A DNA stretch of 64,000 nt from Chitinophaga rhizophila (GCF_019492185.1 NZ_JAICCF010000001.1:682001-746000); one strand, 5' to 3'. Positions 1 through 8,976 are shown, numbered from the stretch's first letter. Made by a program: numbers and translations. Notes: a model not told the origin generated them from the letters alone.

Positions 1-2131
1 TCATCAGTTCTCCGATAAAACCATAAGCCGTATTCGCCAGCTTATCCAGCTGTCCGCCGGTACGGTCCTGCAATATCACCTCAAAACCATCTACGTTACT
101 GAAACCCGGCACAGTCGGCATGTTAAACATAAAGATGTTGGCTTCCTTGATGTCTGCCAGTTTAGCCTGCATCATACCCATCACCTCCTTCAGGTCTTTC
201 ACCTGGCCACGGTCCTGGTGTTTCTTCAGTTTCACAAATCCTACTGCATATGCAGAACTGTTAGAGTTGGTGAGGATATTGAATCCGGATACGCTCAGGA
301 AACTGTTTACTGATTCCAGCGCCTTCATTTCCTTCTCTACTTTGTTCACCACTTCCTGTGTACGTTGCAGGGAAGATCCCGGAGGCATGGTCACTGAATA
401 CACCACAAAACCGTTATCTTCTGTAGGGATAAAGCCGGTCGGTGTTCTCTTCACCAGCCATACTGTTATACCTATCACTACTGCCAGGGCTGTCAGCGCA
501 ATCCACTTACGTCTTACCAGGAAACGGATACTGTTGATATATTTATTGGTCACTGCTTCAAAACCGGAGTTAAAGGCAGTAAAGAAGCGTTTGCCAAAAC
601 CTTTGGTATAAGCTGCGCCATGTGCATCTTTACTATGATTGTTCTTCAGCAGCAAGGCACACAACGCCGGACTTAAAGTCAACGCGTTCAATGCCGATAT
701 CAGAATCGCAATGGCCAGTGTAAAGGCAAACTGCCGGTAAAATACGCCCGCAGGCCCCTGCATGAAACCAACAGGAATAAACACTGCGGCCATTACCAGG
801 GTGATGGAGATAATTGCACCGGATATTTCCTGCATGCTGGTTACTGTTGCCGCACGTGGAGACATATTAATACTCTCCATCTTTGAGTGTACGGCTTCGA
901 CGACGACAATGGCGTCATCCACCACGATACCAATGGCCAGTACCAGGGCAAAGAGTGTCAGCAGGTTAATGGTAAATCCAAACAGCTGCATAAAGAAGAA
1001 GGTACCGATAATGGCAACAGGTACTGCAATAGCAGGGATCAGTGTAGAACGGAAGTCCTGCAGGAAAATGAACACCACAATGAACACAAGTATGAATGCC
1101 TCTATCAATGTATGTTTCACCTGATCGATAGATTCATCGAGGTATTCTTTGGTACTGTAGATATTAAAATAGTCAACGCCCTTAGGGAATAATCCTGCCG
1201 CTTTCTTCATCAGGTCATTCACCTGTGTCTGTATCTCATTGGCGTTGGAGCCGGCGGTCTGATAGATAGCGATACCGATACCAAACTTACCATTCACATG
1301 GGTGTCACTGCTATAGGTAAACGAACCAAATTCTACACGCGCCACGTCTTTCAGTCTTAACAGGGAACCATCTGCGTTTGCTTTCAGCACGATGTCTTCA
1401 TACTGTGCATTCTGATTACGTTTTCCTTTGTACTTGATCACATACTCAAATGCTTCTTTACTGCTTTCACCGAAACGACCGGGAGCTGCTTCCAGGTTCT
1501 GTTCTCTGATCGCGCCCAGTACATCCTGCGGAGACAGGTTATTAGCGGCCAGCCTGTCAGGACGCAGCCATATACGCATGGAGTAGTCCTTTGCACCGAA
1601 TACCATCGCCTGACCTACACCCGTTACACGTTGTATTTCAGGTATGATGTTAATCTTTGCATAGTTCTGCAGAAACTTCTCATCATATTCTTCCTGGTCG
1701 CTGATCAGGTTCACTACCATGATCATACTGTTCTGTTGCTTCTGGGTAGTAATACCGGCGCTCACTACTTCAGTCGGCAGCAGACTGGTAGCTTTCGCTA
1801 CGCGGTTCTGCACGTTTACTGCTGCCAGATCCGGATCCGTGCCCAGTTTGAAGTATACAGTCAGGGTCATGGAGCCATCGTTGTTGGAGGTGGAGGTCAT
1901 GTAGGTCATGTTCTCCACACCGTTCACTGCCTCTTCAATAGGCGTAGCTACTGAACGGGCTACCACTTCCGCGTTCGCACCGGGATAGGAAGCTATAACA
2001 GCCACACTGGGCGGAGCGATATCGGGGAACTGTGTGACCGGCAAAGTGACGAGTGACAATAGTCCCAGCAGTACCAGGATAATGGACACCACTGTTGCCA
2101 GTACGGGTCTTTCTATGAATTTTCTTAACAT
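1..2131 (-). CDS. RND multidrug efflux pump, inner-membrane permease (AcrB/HAE1 type), 3' part cut by window edge
   Basis: Proton-driven inner-membrane pump of a tripartite efflux system. The frame is open from an ATG at 2129-2131 to the left edge, giving about 710 residues of a family usually about 1040 long. The N-terminus (MLRKFIERPVLATVVSIILV) is the classic first transmembrane helix of HAE1 permeases. The loop and porter domain follow, then the TM2-TM6 block with GIVVDDAIVVVEAV. The Asp pair falls at residues 405-406, matching the proton-relay Asp407/Asp408 of AcrB. The second half begins again with RRKWIALTALAVVIGI. The gene lies about 100 bp downstream of the membrane-fusion protein and is probably cotranscribed with it. 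An outer-membrane TolC-like factor would be expected beyond the left edge. The substrate cannot be told from sequence. Confidence 0.96.
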   Translation of the reverse strand, partial: MLRKFIERPVLATVVSIILVLLGLLSLVTLPVTQFPDIAPPSVAVIASYPGANAEVVARSVATPIEEAVNGVENMTYMTSTSNNDGSMTLTVYFKLGTDPDLAAVNVQNRVAKATSLLPTEVVSAGITTQKQQNSMIMVVNLISDQEEYDEKFLQNYAKINIIPEIQRVTGVGQAMVFGAKDYSMRIWLRPDRLAANNLSPQDVLGAIREQNLEAAPGRFGESSKEAFEYVIKYKGKRNQNAQYEDIVLKANADGSLLRLKDVARVEFGSFTYSSDTHVNGKFGIGIAIYQTAGSNANEIQTQVNDLMKKAAGLFPKGVDYFNIYSTKEYLDESIDQVKHTLIEAFILVFIVVFIFLQDFRSTLIPAIAVPVAIIGTFFFMQLFGFTINLLTLFALVLAIGIVVDDAIVVVEAVHSKMESINMSPRAATVTSMQEISGAIISITLVMAAVFIPVGFMQGPAGVFYRQFAFTLAIAILISALNALTLSPALCALLLKNNHSKDAHGAAYTKGFGKRFFTAFNSGFEAVTNKYINSIRFLVRRKWIALTALAVVIGITVWLVKRTPTGFIPTEDNGFVVYSVTMPPGSSLQRTQEVVNKVEKEMKALESVNSFLSVSGFNILTNSNSSAYAVGFVKLKKHQDRGQVKDLKEVMGMMQAKLADIKEANIFMFNMPTVPGFSNVDGFEVILQDRTGGQLDKLANTAYGFIGELM

Positions 2132-2234
2132 AATCTTCTTGCGTTAGTTGTTTGTCAGGATGTCTGAAGCGTACTATCCCCCTGCGGTCTTTGCAGACCG
2201 TCAAATCGGAAACACAGTACAGGTCAGTAGTCAG

Positions 2235-3416
2235 TTATAGTGGTCTGGCCTTCAGCAGACTATCCATTGATATGGGTTGTGGTGTTATCACCATGCCATC
2301 CCGGAGGCGGTCCAATCCGGTGTATACTACAGACTCGCCTGCAGCTATACCTTTTGCTACGAAATAGTAAGCGCCATTCTTACCAGATACGGTGATTGGT
2401 TTGCTGGCTACCTTGTTACTATCACCAACAGTAAATATGAAGACTTTATCCTGTAGCTCAAATGTGGCTTCCTGCGGTACTACGAGTGCAGCGTCAAAGG
2501 TTTCAGACAGCTTCACCTTACCGGTATTGCCAGAGCGTAACAAGCCGTCAGGATTAGGAAATACTGCACGGAAACTTACTGCGCCCATCGTCTTATCAAA
2601 CTGTCCTTCCATTGTTTCGATACGGCCTTTCTGTGTGTAAATGCTATGATCAGGCAATACCAGCTCTACTGGCGGCAGTTGCTTTACTTTCTCAGCAATA
2701 GTGTTGCCTTTAAATTTATCTTTGAATTGCAGGAAATCAACTTCACTCATTGAAAAGTAAGCATACACCTCATTAACATCAGAAAGCACTGTCAGCGGCT
2801 GCGCCTCACTACGTCCTACCAGGCTACCATGCTTGTAAGGAATGCGGCCTATATAACCACTTACAGGCGCTGTAATTAATGTATAGCCGAGATTGATACG
2901 TGCATTGCTGACCATAGACTGTGCCTGGGATACATTTGCTTTAGCTGCCTGATAAGCTGCCTTAGCAGTCTTCAGCTGAATATCAGATACCACATTATTA
3001 TCTACCAGTGGCGTAAGTCTGGATACTTCCAGTGAAGCTTTTTCTTCATTGGCCTGTGCCGCCAGCAGACTGGCAGATGCATTACTCAACTGCTCCTGGT
3101 AAGGACGGTCATTGATGCGGAATAAAGGTTGTCCTGCTTTTACATAAGCACCTTCATCTACAAATATTTTATCGAGATATCCATCTACCTGCGCACGGAT
3201 CTCTACGTTCACTTTACCTTCGATTGCAGCATTATATTCACGGTGAGTAGAAGCAGGAACTGCAGCTGCCTTAAATACTGGCAATACAGTCGGAGGCGGC
3301 GTCCCATCCGGCTTTGCGGAAGATGATGCACAACCTGATAATACTGCCAGCAGTATCAGACTATAGAGAAAGCCTACAGGCTTTTGTTTGTTAATTTGTT
3401 GAAATAAGTAATTCAT
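2235..3416 (-). CDS. RND efflux membrane-fusion protein (AcrA/MexA-like lipoprotein)
   Basis: Periplasmic adaptor joining the RND permease to an outer-membrane channel. From the ATG at 3416 the protein is 393 aa. It has an N-terminal signal with lipobox LSGC (Cys29), a first beta/lipoyl half (VEIRAQVDGYLDKIFVDEG), a coiled-coil hairpin (LLAAQANEEKASLEVSRL), a second lipoyl half (LITAPVSGYIGRI) and a beta-barrel domain. An alternative ATG at 3452 adds 12 residues. I prefer 3416 because it puts a normal short n-region before the hydrophobic stretch. It lies just upstream of the permease on the same strand, which fixes its role. Confidence 0.94.
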   Translation of the reverse strand: MNYLFQQINKQKPVGFLYSLILLAVLSGCASSSAKPDGTPPPTVLPVFKAAAVPASTHREYNAAIEGKVNVEIRAQVDGYLDKIFVDEGAYVKAGQPLFRINDRPYQEQLSNASASLLAAQANEEKASLEVSRLTPLVDNNVVSDIQLKTAKAAYQAAKANVSQAQSMVSNARINLGYTLITAPVSGYIGRIPYKHGSLVGRSEAQPLTVLSDVNEVYAYFSMSEVDFLQFKDKFKGNTIAEKVKQLPPVELVLPDHSIYTQKGRIETMEGQFDKTMGAVSFRAVFPNPDGLLRSGNTGKVKLSETFDAALVVPQEATFELQDKVFIFTVGDSNKVASKPITVSGKNGAYYFVAKGIAAGESVVYTGLDRLRDGMVITPQPISMDSLLKARPL

Positions 3417-3746
3417 ACTGTTTGTGTTTTCTAAATTATTGACAATAGACATCCAGTCTGCAATCCTATGGCGATTTCAGATACGTCGTGGAGCTATGGG
3501 CAAATCCTGCCTAGCCCTTTCCGCAGTTAATGGAAAGGAAAAAAATAGTTGTTACGTAGTTGTTAGTTCTACGAGGTAGATTTACGATTAATAGCTAATA
3601 AGAGAATCCTGTTTCTGATAACTAACAGGCGAGATCGATATACTTCATGAGCTTTCTGTTTTAGTTGACGGTTGCTAAAACTGTTTCCATCCTATAATAC
3701 AAAAGTAGCACGTACAACAAAGAAAACCATTTAACTAATTACGGTA
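3417..3746. other. Intergenic leader upstream of the efflux operon
   Basis: About 330 bp with no credible gene. It holds a minus-strand -7-like box TACTTTTG at 3700-3707 and a short inverted repeat (CCTTTCC at 3516-3522 with GGAAAGG at 3532-3538). If the box is used, the efflux mRNA would carry a leader of roughly 245-280 nt, long enough for regulation, but I recognise no riboswitch. Confidence 0.4.
3700..3707 (-). promoter_or_regulatory. Candidate -7 box (TAnnTTTG) for the mfp-rnd operon
   Basis: The minus strand reads TACTTTTG, a full match to the Bacteroidota TAnnTTTG element. No clear TTTG -33 element is seen at the usual distance, so this is a motif match only. Confidence 0.4.
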
Positions 3747-4628
3747 TTAGTTGTACTTTTCCCGGATGCTTTTCTGAAAAGATGCAGGTGTTGTACCTGT
3801 ATGCTTCTTAAAGAAGCGATTGAAATAACCATCATCTTCAAAGTTAAGTTGACCCGCTATTTCTTTGATGCTCTGCTCTCCCCAGTACAGTAAACGTTTT
3901 GCTTCGATGATACGTTTCTCATCAATGATCTGTTTTGCAGTCTTACCCAATGCAGATTTGATCGTATCATTCAGGTGCCCTGGCGTTACAAACATCATGT
4001 CTGCATAATGCGCTACCTGGGTCTTATCCTTATAATGTATATCTGATAATTCGTTGAATTGTCTCACAATACGGTTAGGCAATGTATCTGACTGTATAGA
4101 TGCAATATCCAGTTGTGGTAACCTGGCTGTTGCAGCCATCAGTGATTTCAGCTGACTACGTATAATCATATCGCTGAGTGGCTGCGGATTGTCTGACTCT
4201 CTCAGCATAAGACGTGCGAAGGCCATCAGTTCTTTCAGCTGTACATCTGTCAAAGGCACAATTCCTTTTTCAAACATACATGCCCAGCACACCATGCCGG
4301 TACCGGATGCATCCGGCAACAGGAACTCTTGTGAAAAGGATATATTGACTATCTCAGACAGACTATCACCGGTGTAATGATAGATCTGATCAGGCATCAG
4401 CATGATCATTGCCGGCGCTGTTACGACGTACTTCTCGAAATCGATATAGTGTACGCTTTCGCCTGATAATAATAAAGTGAGGCTGTAATTAGAACGTCTG
4501 TGCGGTTCAGACACATCTCCAGGTTGTACCAGATACGTCGTACGATCTATATGAAATCCTTTCACAGGATTACCAGGCCTGTTGACGTCAGCATAGTCAT
4601 ACACGGGTATCATTACATTATTCCTCAT
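3747..4628 (-). CDS. AraC-family transcriptional regulator
   Basis: 293 aa. The N-terminal half (about residues 1-165) looks like a cupin-type sensing domain (PHRRSNYSLTLLLSGESVHYIDFEKY). The C-terminal 100 residues carry the two helix-turn-helix motifs of AraC/XylS proteins, ending in FEDDGYFNRFFKKHTGTTPA, the standard family signature. It lies between a marR gene and the efflux genes on the same strand, so it is a likely direct regulator of the pump; that is inference. A second in-frame ATG lies five codons downstream at 4613. A TACTTTTG box at 4759-4766 could drive it with a leader of about 125 nt. Confidence 0.93.
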   Translation of the reverse strand: MRNNVMIPVYDYADVNRPGNPVKGFHIDRTTYLVQPGDVSEPHRRSNYSLTLLLSGESVHYIDFEKYVVTAPAMIMLMPDQIYHYTGDSLSEIVNISFSQEFLLPDASGTGMVCWACMFEKGIVPLTDVQLKELMAFARLMLRESDNPQPLSDMIIRSQLKSLMAATARLPQLDIASIQSDTLPNRIVRQFNELSDIHYKDKTQVAHYADMMFVTPGHLNDTIKSALGKTAKQIIDEKRIIEAKRLLYWGEQSIKEIAGQLNFEDDGYFNRFFKKHTGTTPASFQKSIREKYN

Positions 4629-4758
4629 AATACTTACAATTTGGTATTAGTAATGGTCACTACAGTAAATAAGGGGATCAGGCAGATCTGATTATTTGAT
4701 CCGGACAGAAGCAGGTGGTAACAAGTAGTATTAACGTATAGTTTTCGTTATGGTGGTA

Positions 4759-4766
4759 CAAAAGTA
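4759..4766 (-). promoter_or_regulatory. Candidate -7 box for the AraC-family gene
   Basis: The minus strand reads TACTTTTG, matching TAnnTTTG. The start codon at 4628 is about 130 bp downstream. No convincing -33 element was seen. Confidence 0.35.
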
Positions 4767-4866
4767 TAAATTCCACCCGCATTTCATATTAGTTCTTCCT
4801 ATTTTATTTTAGAACTTGATAATTTAGTTCTATACGCTGTGCCCTACTTTGCAGCACCATATTTAG

Positions 4867-4878
4867 TTAGCCGGCTAA
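4867..4878. promoter_or_regulatory. Palindromic operator copy 1 (TTAGCCGGCTAA)
   Basis: A perfect 12-bp palindrome followed by AAATAAATCT-like sequence. It is the same element, with the same flank, as the one in the marR promoter at 5378-5389. It sits just beyond the 3' end of marR and about 100 bp upstream of the -7 box of araC. A MarR dimer is the natural candidate ligand. Confidence 0.5.
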
Positions 4879-4912
4879 ATAAATAATCTAAAAAAAAGGC
4901 AATGACGCCCTT

Positions 4913-5353
4913 CTATTTTTCTTCTTCAATGTTGTCAAGCACCTGCATCAGCAATCTTCTGAGCAATATCTTCTCTTCCGTGCTCATATTCTTCACCATT
5001 TGTTCTTCCAGTTTATTCCAGGTAGTATCTATAATCTGCGATGCAGCTTCCGTTCCTTTCTCCGTCAGACTTACCCTTACCACGCGCTGGTCGTTGCAGC
5101 ACTTCACTTTATTAAGGAAGCCGTTCTTTTCCAGGCGCTCGGCCATCCGCGTTACAGTGGCGGGCGTCACTTCCAGGTGTTCTGTCAGCTCATTCATCGT
5201 CATCGCTCCTCCACACATCACAGTTGCCAGGAATTGCTCCTGACCAGCGTGAAGGTTATAGGCAGCCAGCAGCTGGTTGCCTTTATTCCGGTGTACCTTG
5301 CAGATCTGCGTAATCAGATGACTGATGGTACTGCACATGAGCGGTCTATTCAT
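4913..5353 (-). CDS. MarR-family transcriptional regulator
   Basis: 146 aa winged-helix repressor of the MarR/SlyA family. Helices 1-2 form the dimer region. The HTH spans about residues 55-85 (MTMNELTEHLEVTPATVTRMAERLEKNGFL). The beta-wing carries the usual Asp-Arg signature NDQRVVRVSLTEKG. The start at 5353 is favoured because the -7 box TATATTTG ends only five bases upstream; an alternative Met6 lies at 5338. A TTAGCCGGCTAA palindrome overlies the promoter, which suggests autorepression. A second copy beyond the stop codon points to wider control of the downstream araC/efflux genes. Confidence 0.94.
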   Translation of the reverse strand: MNRPLMCSTISHLITQICKVHRNKGNQLLAAYNLHAGQEQFLATVMCGGAMTMNELTEHLEVTPATVTRMAERLEKNGFLNKVKCCNDQRVVRVSLTEKGTEAASQIIDTTWNKLEEQMVKNMSTEEKILLRRLLMQVLDNIEEEK

Positions 5354-5358
5354 GAAGG

Positions 5359-5366
5359 CAAATATA
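5359..5366 (-). promoter_or_regulatory. -7 box of marR, near-leaderless geometry
   Basis: The minus strand reads TATATTTG (TAnnTTTG), five bases before the ATG. Transcription would start at or next to the start codon. Confidence 0.5.
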
Positions 5367-5377
5367 GAAATATTTTA

Positions 5378-5389
5378 TTAGCCGGCTAA
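5378..5389. promoter_or_regulatory. Palindromic operator copy 2 (TTAGCCGGCTAA) in the marR promoter
   Basis: A perfect 12-bp palindrome placed just upstream of the marR -7 box, where a bound repressor would block polymerase. With its right flank it matches the 4867 copy at about 22 of 24 positions, so the two form direct repeats bracketing marR. Confidence 0.55.
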
Positions 5390-5480
5390 ATAAATTATCT
5401 GAAGGAAAAAATAATGGCGGTACAGTCCGCCCAATGTTCTCCTTATGCCTAATCCCGGTCAGTCTTTTTATCCATCTTAG

Positions 5481-5553
5481 CACAAAGAGGTCACTAAAAG
5501 GTCACTTCAATATCCCCGGGATATTGAAGTGACCTTTTAGTGACCTCTTTGTG
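5481..5553. repeat. Perfect 73-nt palindrome (36-bp arms, 1-nt centre)
   Basis: The left arm 5481-5516 and the right arm 5518-5553 are exact reverse complements around C5517. Each arm holds two copies of AGGTCACT spaced 11 bp apart, so the element has four GGTCACT half-sites. It could form a very stable hairpin or cruciform. It lacks a T-run suited to a terminator and lies about 130 bp upstream of the marR start. It may be a mobile palindromic repeat or a multi-dimer protein site. Confidence 0.85.
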
Positions 5554-5828
5554 AAGGGACAGTGTGAAGTACAGACCCTCATCAAACCGGGAAAATGTGA
5601 TTATTTCCTATGCATGTAACTTTACCGTGGTGAAGGAAAATGACCGGTCAGCCGACCCTTGTTAAGGGCTGAAGAAACAATACATGTTGTACCAGTTATA
5701 GATGTGCGTATCGGAGAAATGTAAATTATGTATTGATTATCAATTACATATATAGCAAGGGAGGGGGCTGGATGCACGTTTATATGGACGCTAATATCTG
5801 CGGATAAATAAGGCGTCGGCGAAATAAA

Positions 5829-5857
5829 AAAGGGCGCTTCCTGCCGGAGCGCCCTTT
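5829..5857 (-). terminator. Intrinsic terminator of mutS2
   Basis: Stem AAAGGGCGCT (5829-5838) pairs with AGCGCCCTTT (5848-5857) across a 9-nt loop. On the minus strand it is followed by TTTTTTATTTC. It lies about 80 bp past the mutS2 stop codon. Confidence 0.8.
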
Positions 5858-5937
5858 CTCAATATTACTTTAGAGTAGATGATCATTCACATATTGACCT
5901 TTTCAGGCGGTAGATGTCAACGCATCATTTTACCTTA

Positions 5938-8055
5938 TCAGTTCTTGAGTTCTTCTTTTGGTCTTTCCTTGACCAGTACCAGGTCTGACATAGCCACGTT
6001 CATCGGGATATTCCCCAACTTCACAATACCGCGCTTATCTCTTATCTCCATCAGCTTACCTACCTGGCCGTTACTTCTGATCTTCACCTGGTCGCCCAGT
6101 TTAAGGTCAGAGCCTAGTACTTCCTGGTATTTATCCTGGATCTTCTTCTCAAAGCGCTCATTCACCTGCTTCTGGCGTTTATGGAATAACAGGGCTTCCG
6201 CCTGTTTCATCACCTTCTGCTTATCCTCTGTGCGTTTCCACTCAAACACGATCTGCTTCATTTTACGCTCCATATCCTTCAGGTATTGCAGGTCATCTTC
6301 CTTGATTTTGTTCTGCAGCTTGAGGGTGGTGAACTGCTGTGTTTTCCTTTCTTTATCAGATAGGATTTCGTATTCACGTTTCAGCCTTTCATTTTCCTTC
6401 AGCAATTTCTGTAGTTCTTTCTCTTTGGCTTCTATCTTCTGGAGATCCTGTTCTGCTTTGTTAAGGAGTTTATCCAGCTGGAAGTGGCCTTCATCCACCA
6501 GATTCCTGGCTCTGTTGATCAATGCGGGATGCAGACCGATACGCTGGGCAATGGAGAAGGTGTAAGAGCTACCAGGCTTACCTACGATCAGTTTATACAT
6601 AGGTGCGAGGTTTTCTTCGTCAAAGCCCATAGCACCATTGATGATACCTCTTACTTTATTCGCCATTACCTTCAGGTTAAGATAGTGCGTAGTAACGATA
6701 CCAAAAGAGTGTTTCTTGGCCAGTTCCTCCATAATTACCTCCGCAAAGGCCCCACCCAGGTTAGGGTCAGAGCCGCTACCCAGTTCATCGATAAAGAACA
6801 TGGTTTTACCGTTGGCGTTCTCCATGAAATACTTCATGTTCTTCAGGTGAGAGCTATAGGTACTCAGTTCAAATTCCAGTGACTGGGTATCACCGATGTG
6901 GATCATCAGCTGACGGAAAATGCCTAGCTGGGAACTTGGGTGTACCGGCACCAGCAGACCTGCCTGCAGCATCAGCTGTATGAGGCCGACCGTTTTCATC
7001 GTGACTGTTTTACCACCTGCGTTCGGACCACTGATCACAAGGATGTGATTGTCTTTGTTGAGCGTCAGGTTTACCGGAATAGTCGGCTTCTGGTTACGGC
7101 GGTTATACAGTAGCAGCAGCGGGTGATGAGCATCGACCAGGTGTACTTCTGCGTGCGGCGTCAGCATAGGATAGTTTGCATCCATGTCCAGCGCCAGTTT
7201 CGCCTTAGCCCTGATAAAGTCATAGAGGCCCAGTATCTCGTGATAGTTATTCAGCAGGTGCCCATGCTGGCTGAGTGCGTGTGTCAGTGTACGCAATATT
7301 TTGTACACTTCCTTGCCCTCTTCCCTTTCCAGGGAAGCCACATCATTATTCAGCTCTATCGTTTCTTCCGGTTCTACGAAAGTGGTACGGCGGGTATCAG
7401 ATTCTCCATGCTGGATACCTTTCACCATACGTTTGTTTTCTGCGTAAATAGCCACTACCCTTCTACCGTTCAGGAAGGCTTCTTCCGTATCGGCCAGGTA
7501 GCCCAGTTTACTCAGTTTGCTGAGTACGCGGTCGAAGGCGCGTCTCAGTTCGTTCCTTTTACGGAACAGGTTCATGCGGATTTTTGCCAGTTCGGGAGTC
7601 GCATTGTCACGCACTTCTCCATGTTCATCGAGTATTTCATCAATGAGCGCGGTGATCTTTTTCTCATAATGTGTATGAGAAATCACACTGAACAACCCTG
7701 AATACGTAACACGCCTGTCGTGATCAAAGAACCGCACAATGCTGTGCATACTTTCAGCCAGCTTGCGCAGCAGCATGATCTGCTCCTCACTTAGTACTGC
7801 GCCCTGAATACCGAGCATACGCAGTTCATTTTTCAGATTCAGTACGTAATCGTTGGGAAAGTGTTCCTGCAGCAAAGTCAGCTGCTTGTATTCATGGGCC
7901 TGTTGAAGTGCTGTTTTTACATAGTCAATGTGGGTATGCAAACGCAGGTCATCTGCCATCTGCTTGCCCAGCTCCGTTTTACAATGCTCCTTTAACAAAG
8001 CCTGTACCTTGTCAAACTCCAGCTGTACTAGTGCTGAATCGGGAAAATATTTCAT
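5938..8055 (-). CDS. mutS2: MutS2-type DNA-binding ATPase lacking the Smr domain
   Basis: 705 aa. MutS2 proteins act on branched DNA or on stalled and collided ribosomes rather than in mismatch repair. The N-terminal lever/clamp region (about 1-300) is followed by the ABC ATPase: Walker A GPNAGGKT at 343-350, and Walker B MFFIDELGSGSDP near 420. A long charged coiled coil follows (about 520-640, KAEQDLQKIEAKEKELQKLL). The protein ends in a small KOW-like barrel (LGDQVKIRSNGQVGKLMEI). The usual C-terminal Smr nuclease domain of 780-800 aa family members is missing, so this is a short form. It is divergent from msrA and has its own terminator. Confidence 0.95.
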   Translation of the reverse strand: MKYFPDSALVQLEFDKVQALLKEHCKTELGKQMADDLRLHTHIDYVKTALQQAHEYKQLTLLQEHFPNDYVLNLKNELRMLGIQGAVLSEEQIMLLRKLAESMHSIVRFFDHDRRVTYSGLFSVISHTHYEKKITALIDEILDEHGEVRDNATPELAKIRMNLFRKRNELRRAFDRVLSKLSKLGYLADTEEAFLNGRRVVAIYAENKRMVKGIQHGESDTRRTTFVEPEETIELNNDVASLEREEGKEVYKILRTLTHALSQHGHLLNNYHEILGLYDFIRAKAKLALDMDANYPMLTPHAEVHLVDAHHPLLLLYNRRNQKPTIPVNLTLNKDNHILVISGPNAGGKTVTMKTVGLIQLMLQAGLLVPVHPSSQLGIFRQLMIHIGDTQSLEFELSTYSSHLKNMKYFMENANGKTMFFIDELGSGSDPNLGGAFAEVIMEELAKKHSFGIVTTHYLNLKVMANKVRGIINGAMGFDEENLAPMYKLIVGKPGSSYTFSIAQRIGLHPALINRARNLVDEGHFQLDKLLNKAEQDLQKIEAKEKELQKLLKENERLKREYEILSDKERKTQQFTTLKLQNKIKEDDLQYLKDMERKMKQIVFEWKRTEDKQKVMKQAEALLFHKRQKQVNERFEKKIQDKYQEVLGSDLKLGDQVKIRSNGQVGKLMEIRDKRGIVKLGNIPMNVAMSDLVLVKERPKEELKN

Positions 8056-8262
8056 CTTACTTATCCATACAAAGCCTGTAAACCCCTTGTTTACAGACGG
8101 TTAAAATTGGCTTATGCCGTTCCTCCTGGTTGATGGTACGGCAAAAAGAATGTTAAAGTTAATTAACCTGGTGATCTAAACCGTTAATCTTGTCGTAATT
8201 TAACCCGTCGGGGCATCTGAACCCAGCTCCTTCATATGCCACTTTACAACGTGTAAAAAATT

Positions 8263-8913
8263 ATGCAAAGATACTCAATATTAAGCTGTTTACTGGCATT
8301 AATGATCAGTGCCTGTACGCAGGGTGAAAATTCAAAAGATAAAGTTCCTGAAGATATGGAAGTCAGTAACAGTATAAAAACGGAAAAAGCCACCTTCGGC
8401 GGTGGGTGTTTCTGGTGTACAGAAGCGCAGTTCCAGTACCTGGAAGGTGTGACCAGGGTTGAATCCGGCTACGAAGGAGGCACAGTGCCCGATCCTACGT
8501 ATGATGATGTGAGTACCGGCACTACCGGTCATGCAGAGGTGATACAGGTTACCTATGACCCTGAGAAAATTTCTTACGAAGAGCTGCTACAGGCCTTCTG
8601 GCAAAGCCACGACCCCACCCAGCTGAACCGGCAGGGTAATGACGTAGGTACACAATACCGGTCTGTCATCTTCTATCACAATGACAATCAACGTGAACTG
8701 GCAGAATTGTATATGAAAAAGCTACAGTCTTCCGGCGCATATGATAAACCGCTGGTAACTGAAATCACCGCTGCCACCGATTTTTACAAGGCAGAAGATT
8801 ACCACCAGGACTATTATAGCCAGAATGGCTCACAGCCGTACTGTCATTTTGTGATAAAGCCTAAACTGGAAAAGTTCCGGAAAGTATTTAAGGATAAGTT
8901 AAAGTCGAATTGA
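8263..8913 (+). CDS. msrA: Peptide-methionine (S)-S-oxide reductase MsrA, lipoprotein form
   Basis: Reduces methionine-S-sulfoxide in proteins. 216 aa. It starts with a lipoprotein signal whose lipobox ISAC ends at Cys18, so the enzyme is likely anchored outside the cytoplasm. The catalytic motif GGCFWC places the nucleophile at Cys49. The family blocks GYEGG, GHAEVIQVTYDP, FWQSHDPTQLNRQGNDVGTQYRS and AEDYHQDYY all follow in order. The gene stands alone, with a terminator 25 bp downstream. A periplasmic repair role is inferred from the lipobox. Confidence 0.96.
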   Translation: MQRYSILSCLLALMISACTQGENSKDKVPEDMEVSNSIKTEKATFGGGCFWCTEAQFQYLEGVTRVESGYEGGTVPDPTYDDVSTGTTGHAEVIQVTYDPEKISYEELLQAFWQSHDPTQLNRQGNDVGTQYRSVIFYHNDNQRELAELYMKKLQSSGAYDKPLVTEITAATDFYKAEDYHQDYYSQNGSQPYCHFVIKPKLEKFRKVFKDKLKSN

Positions 8914-8937
8914 CAAGGGGTGGTTGGAAGTAATGAC

Positions 8938-8976
8938 TAACGCAGATGGCTTGTATGCTGTTTGCGTTATTTTTTT
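8938..8976 (+). terminator. Intrinsic terminator of msrA
   Basis: TAACGCA (8938-8944) pairs with TGCGTTA (8963-8969), with further pairing possible inside. A T-run (8970-8976) follows. Confidence 0.6.

Larger units (their letters stand above)
5390..5937. other. Intergenic region between mutS2 and marR
   Basis: About 550 bp with no credible gene. It holds the 73-nt perfect palindrome (5481-5553) and the mutS2 terminator (5829-5857). The stretch between them (about 5560-5825) is AT-rich and shows nothing I can name. Confidence 0.6.

Noticed and set aside
120..611. Plus-strand open frame inside the RND gene
   Set aside because: Antisense shadow of the pump gene; no domain and no start signal.
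5879..6565. Long plus-strand frame (228 aa) inside mutS2
   Set aside because: Ser/Phe/Arg-rich shadow of the Lys/Glu-rich coiled coil coded on the other strand.
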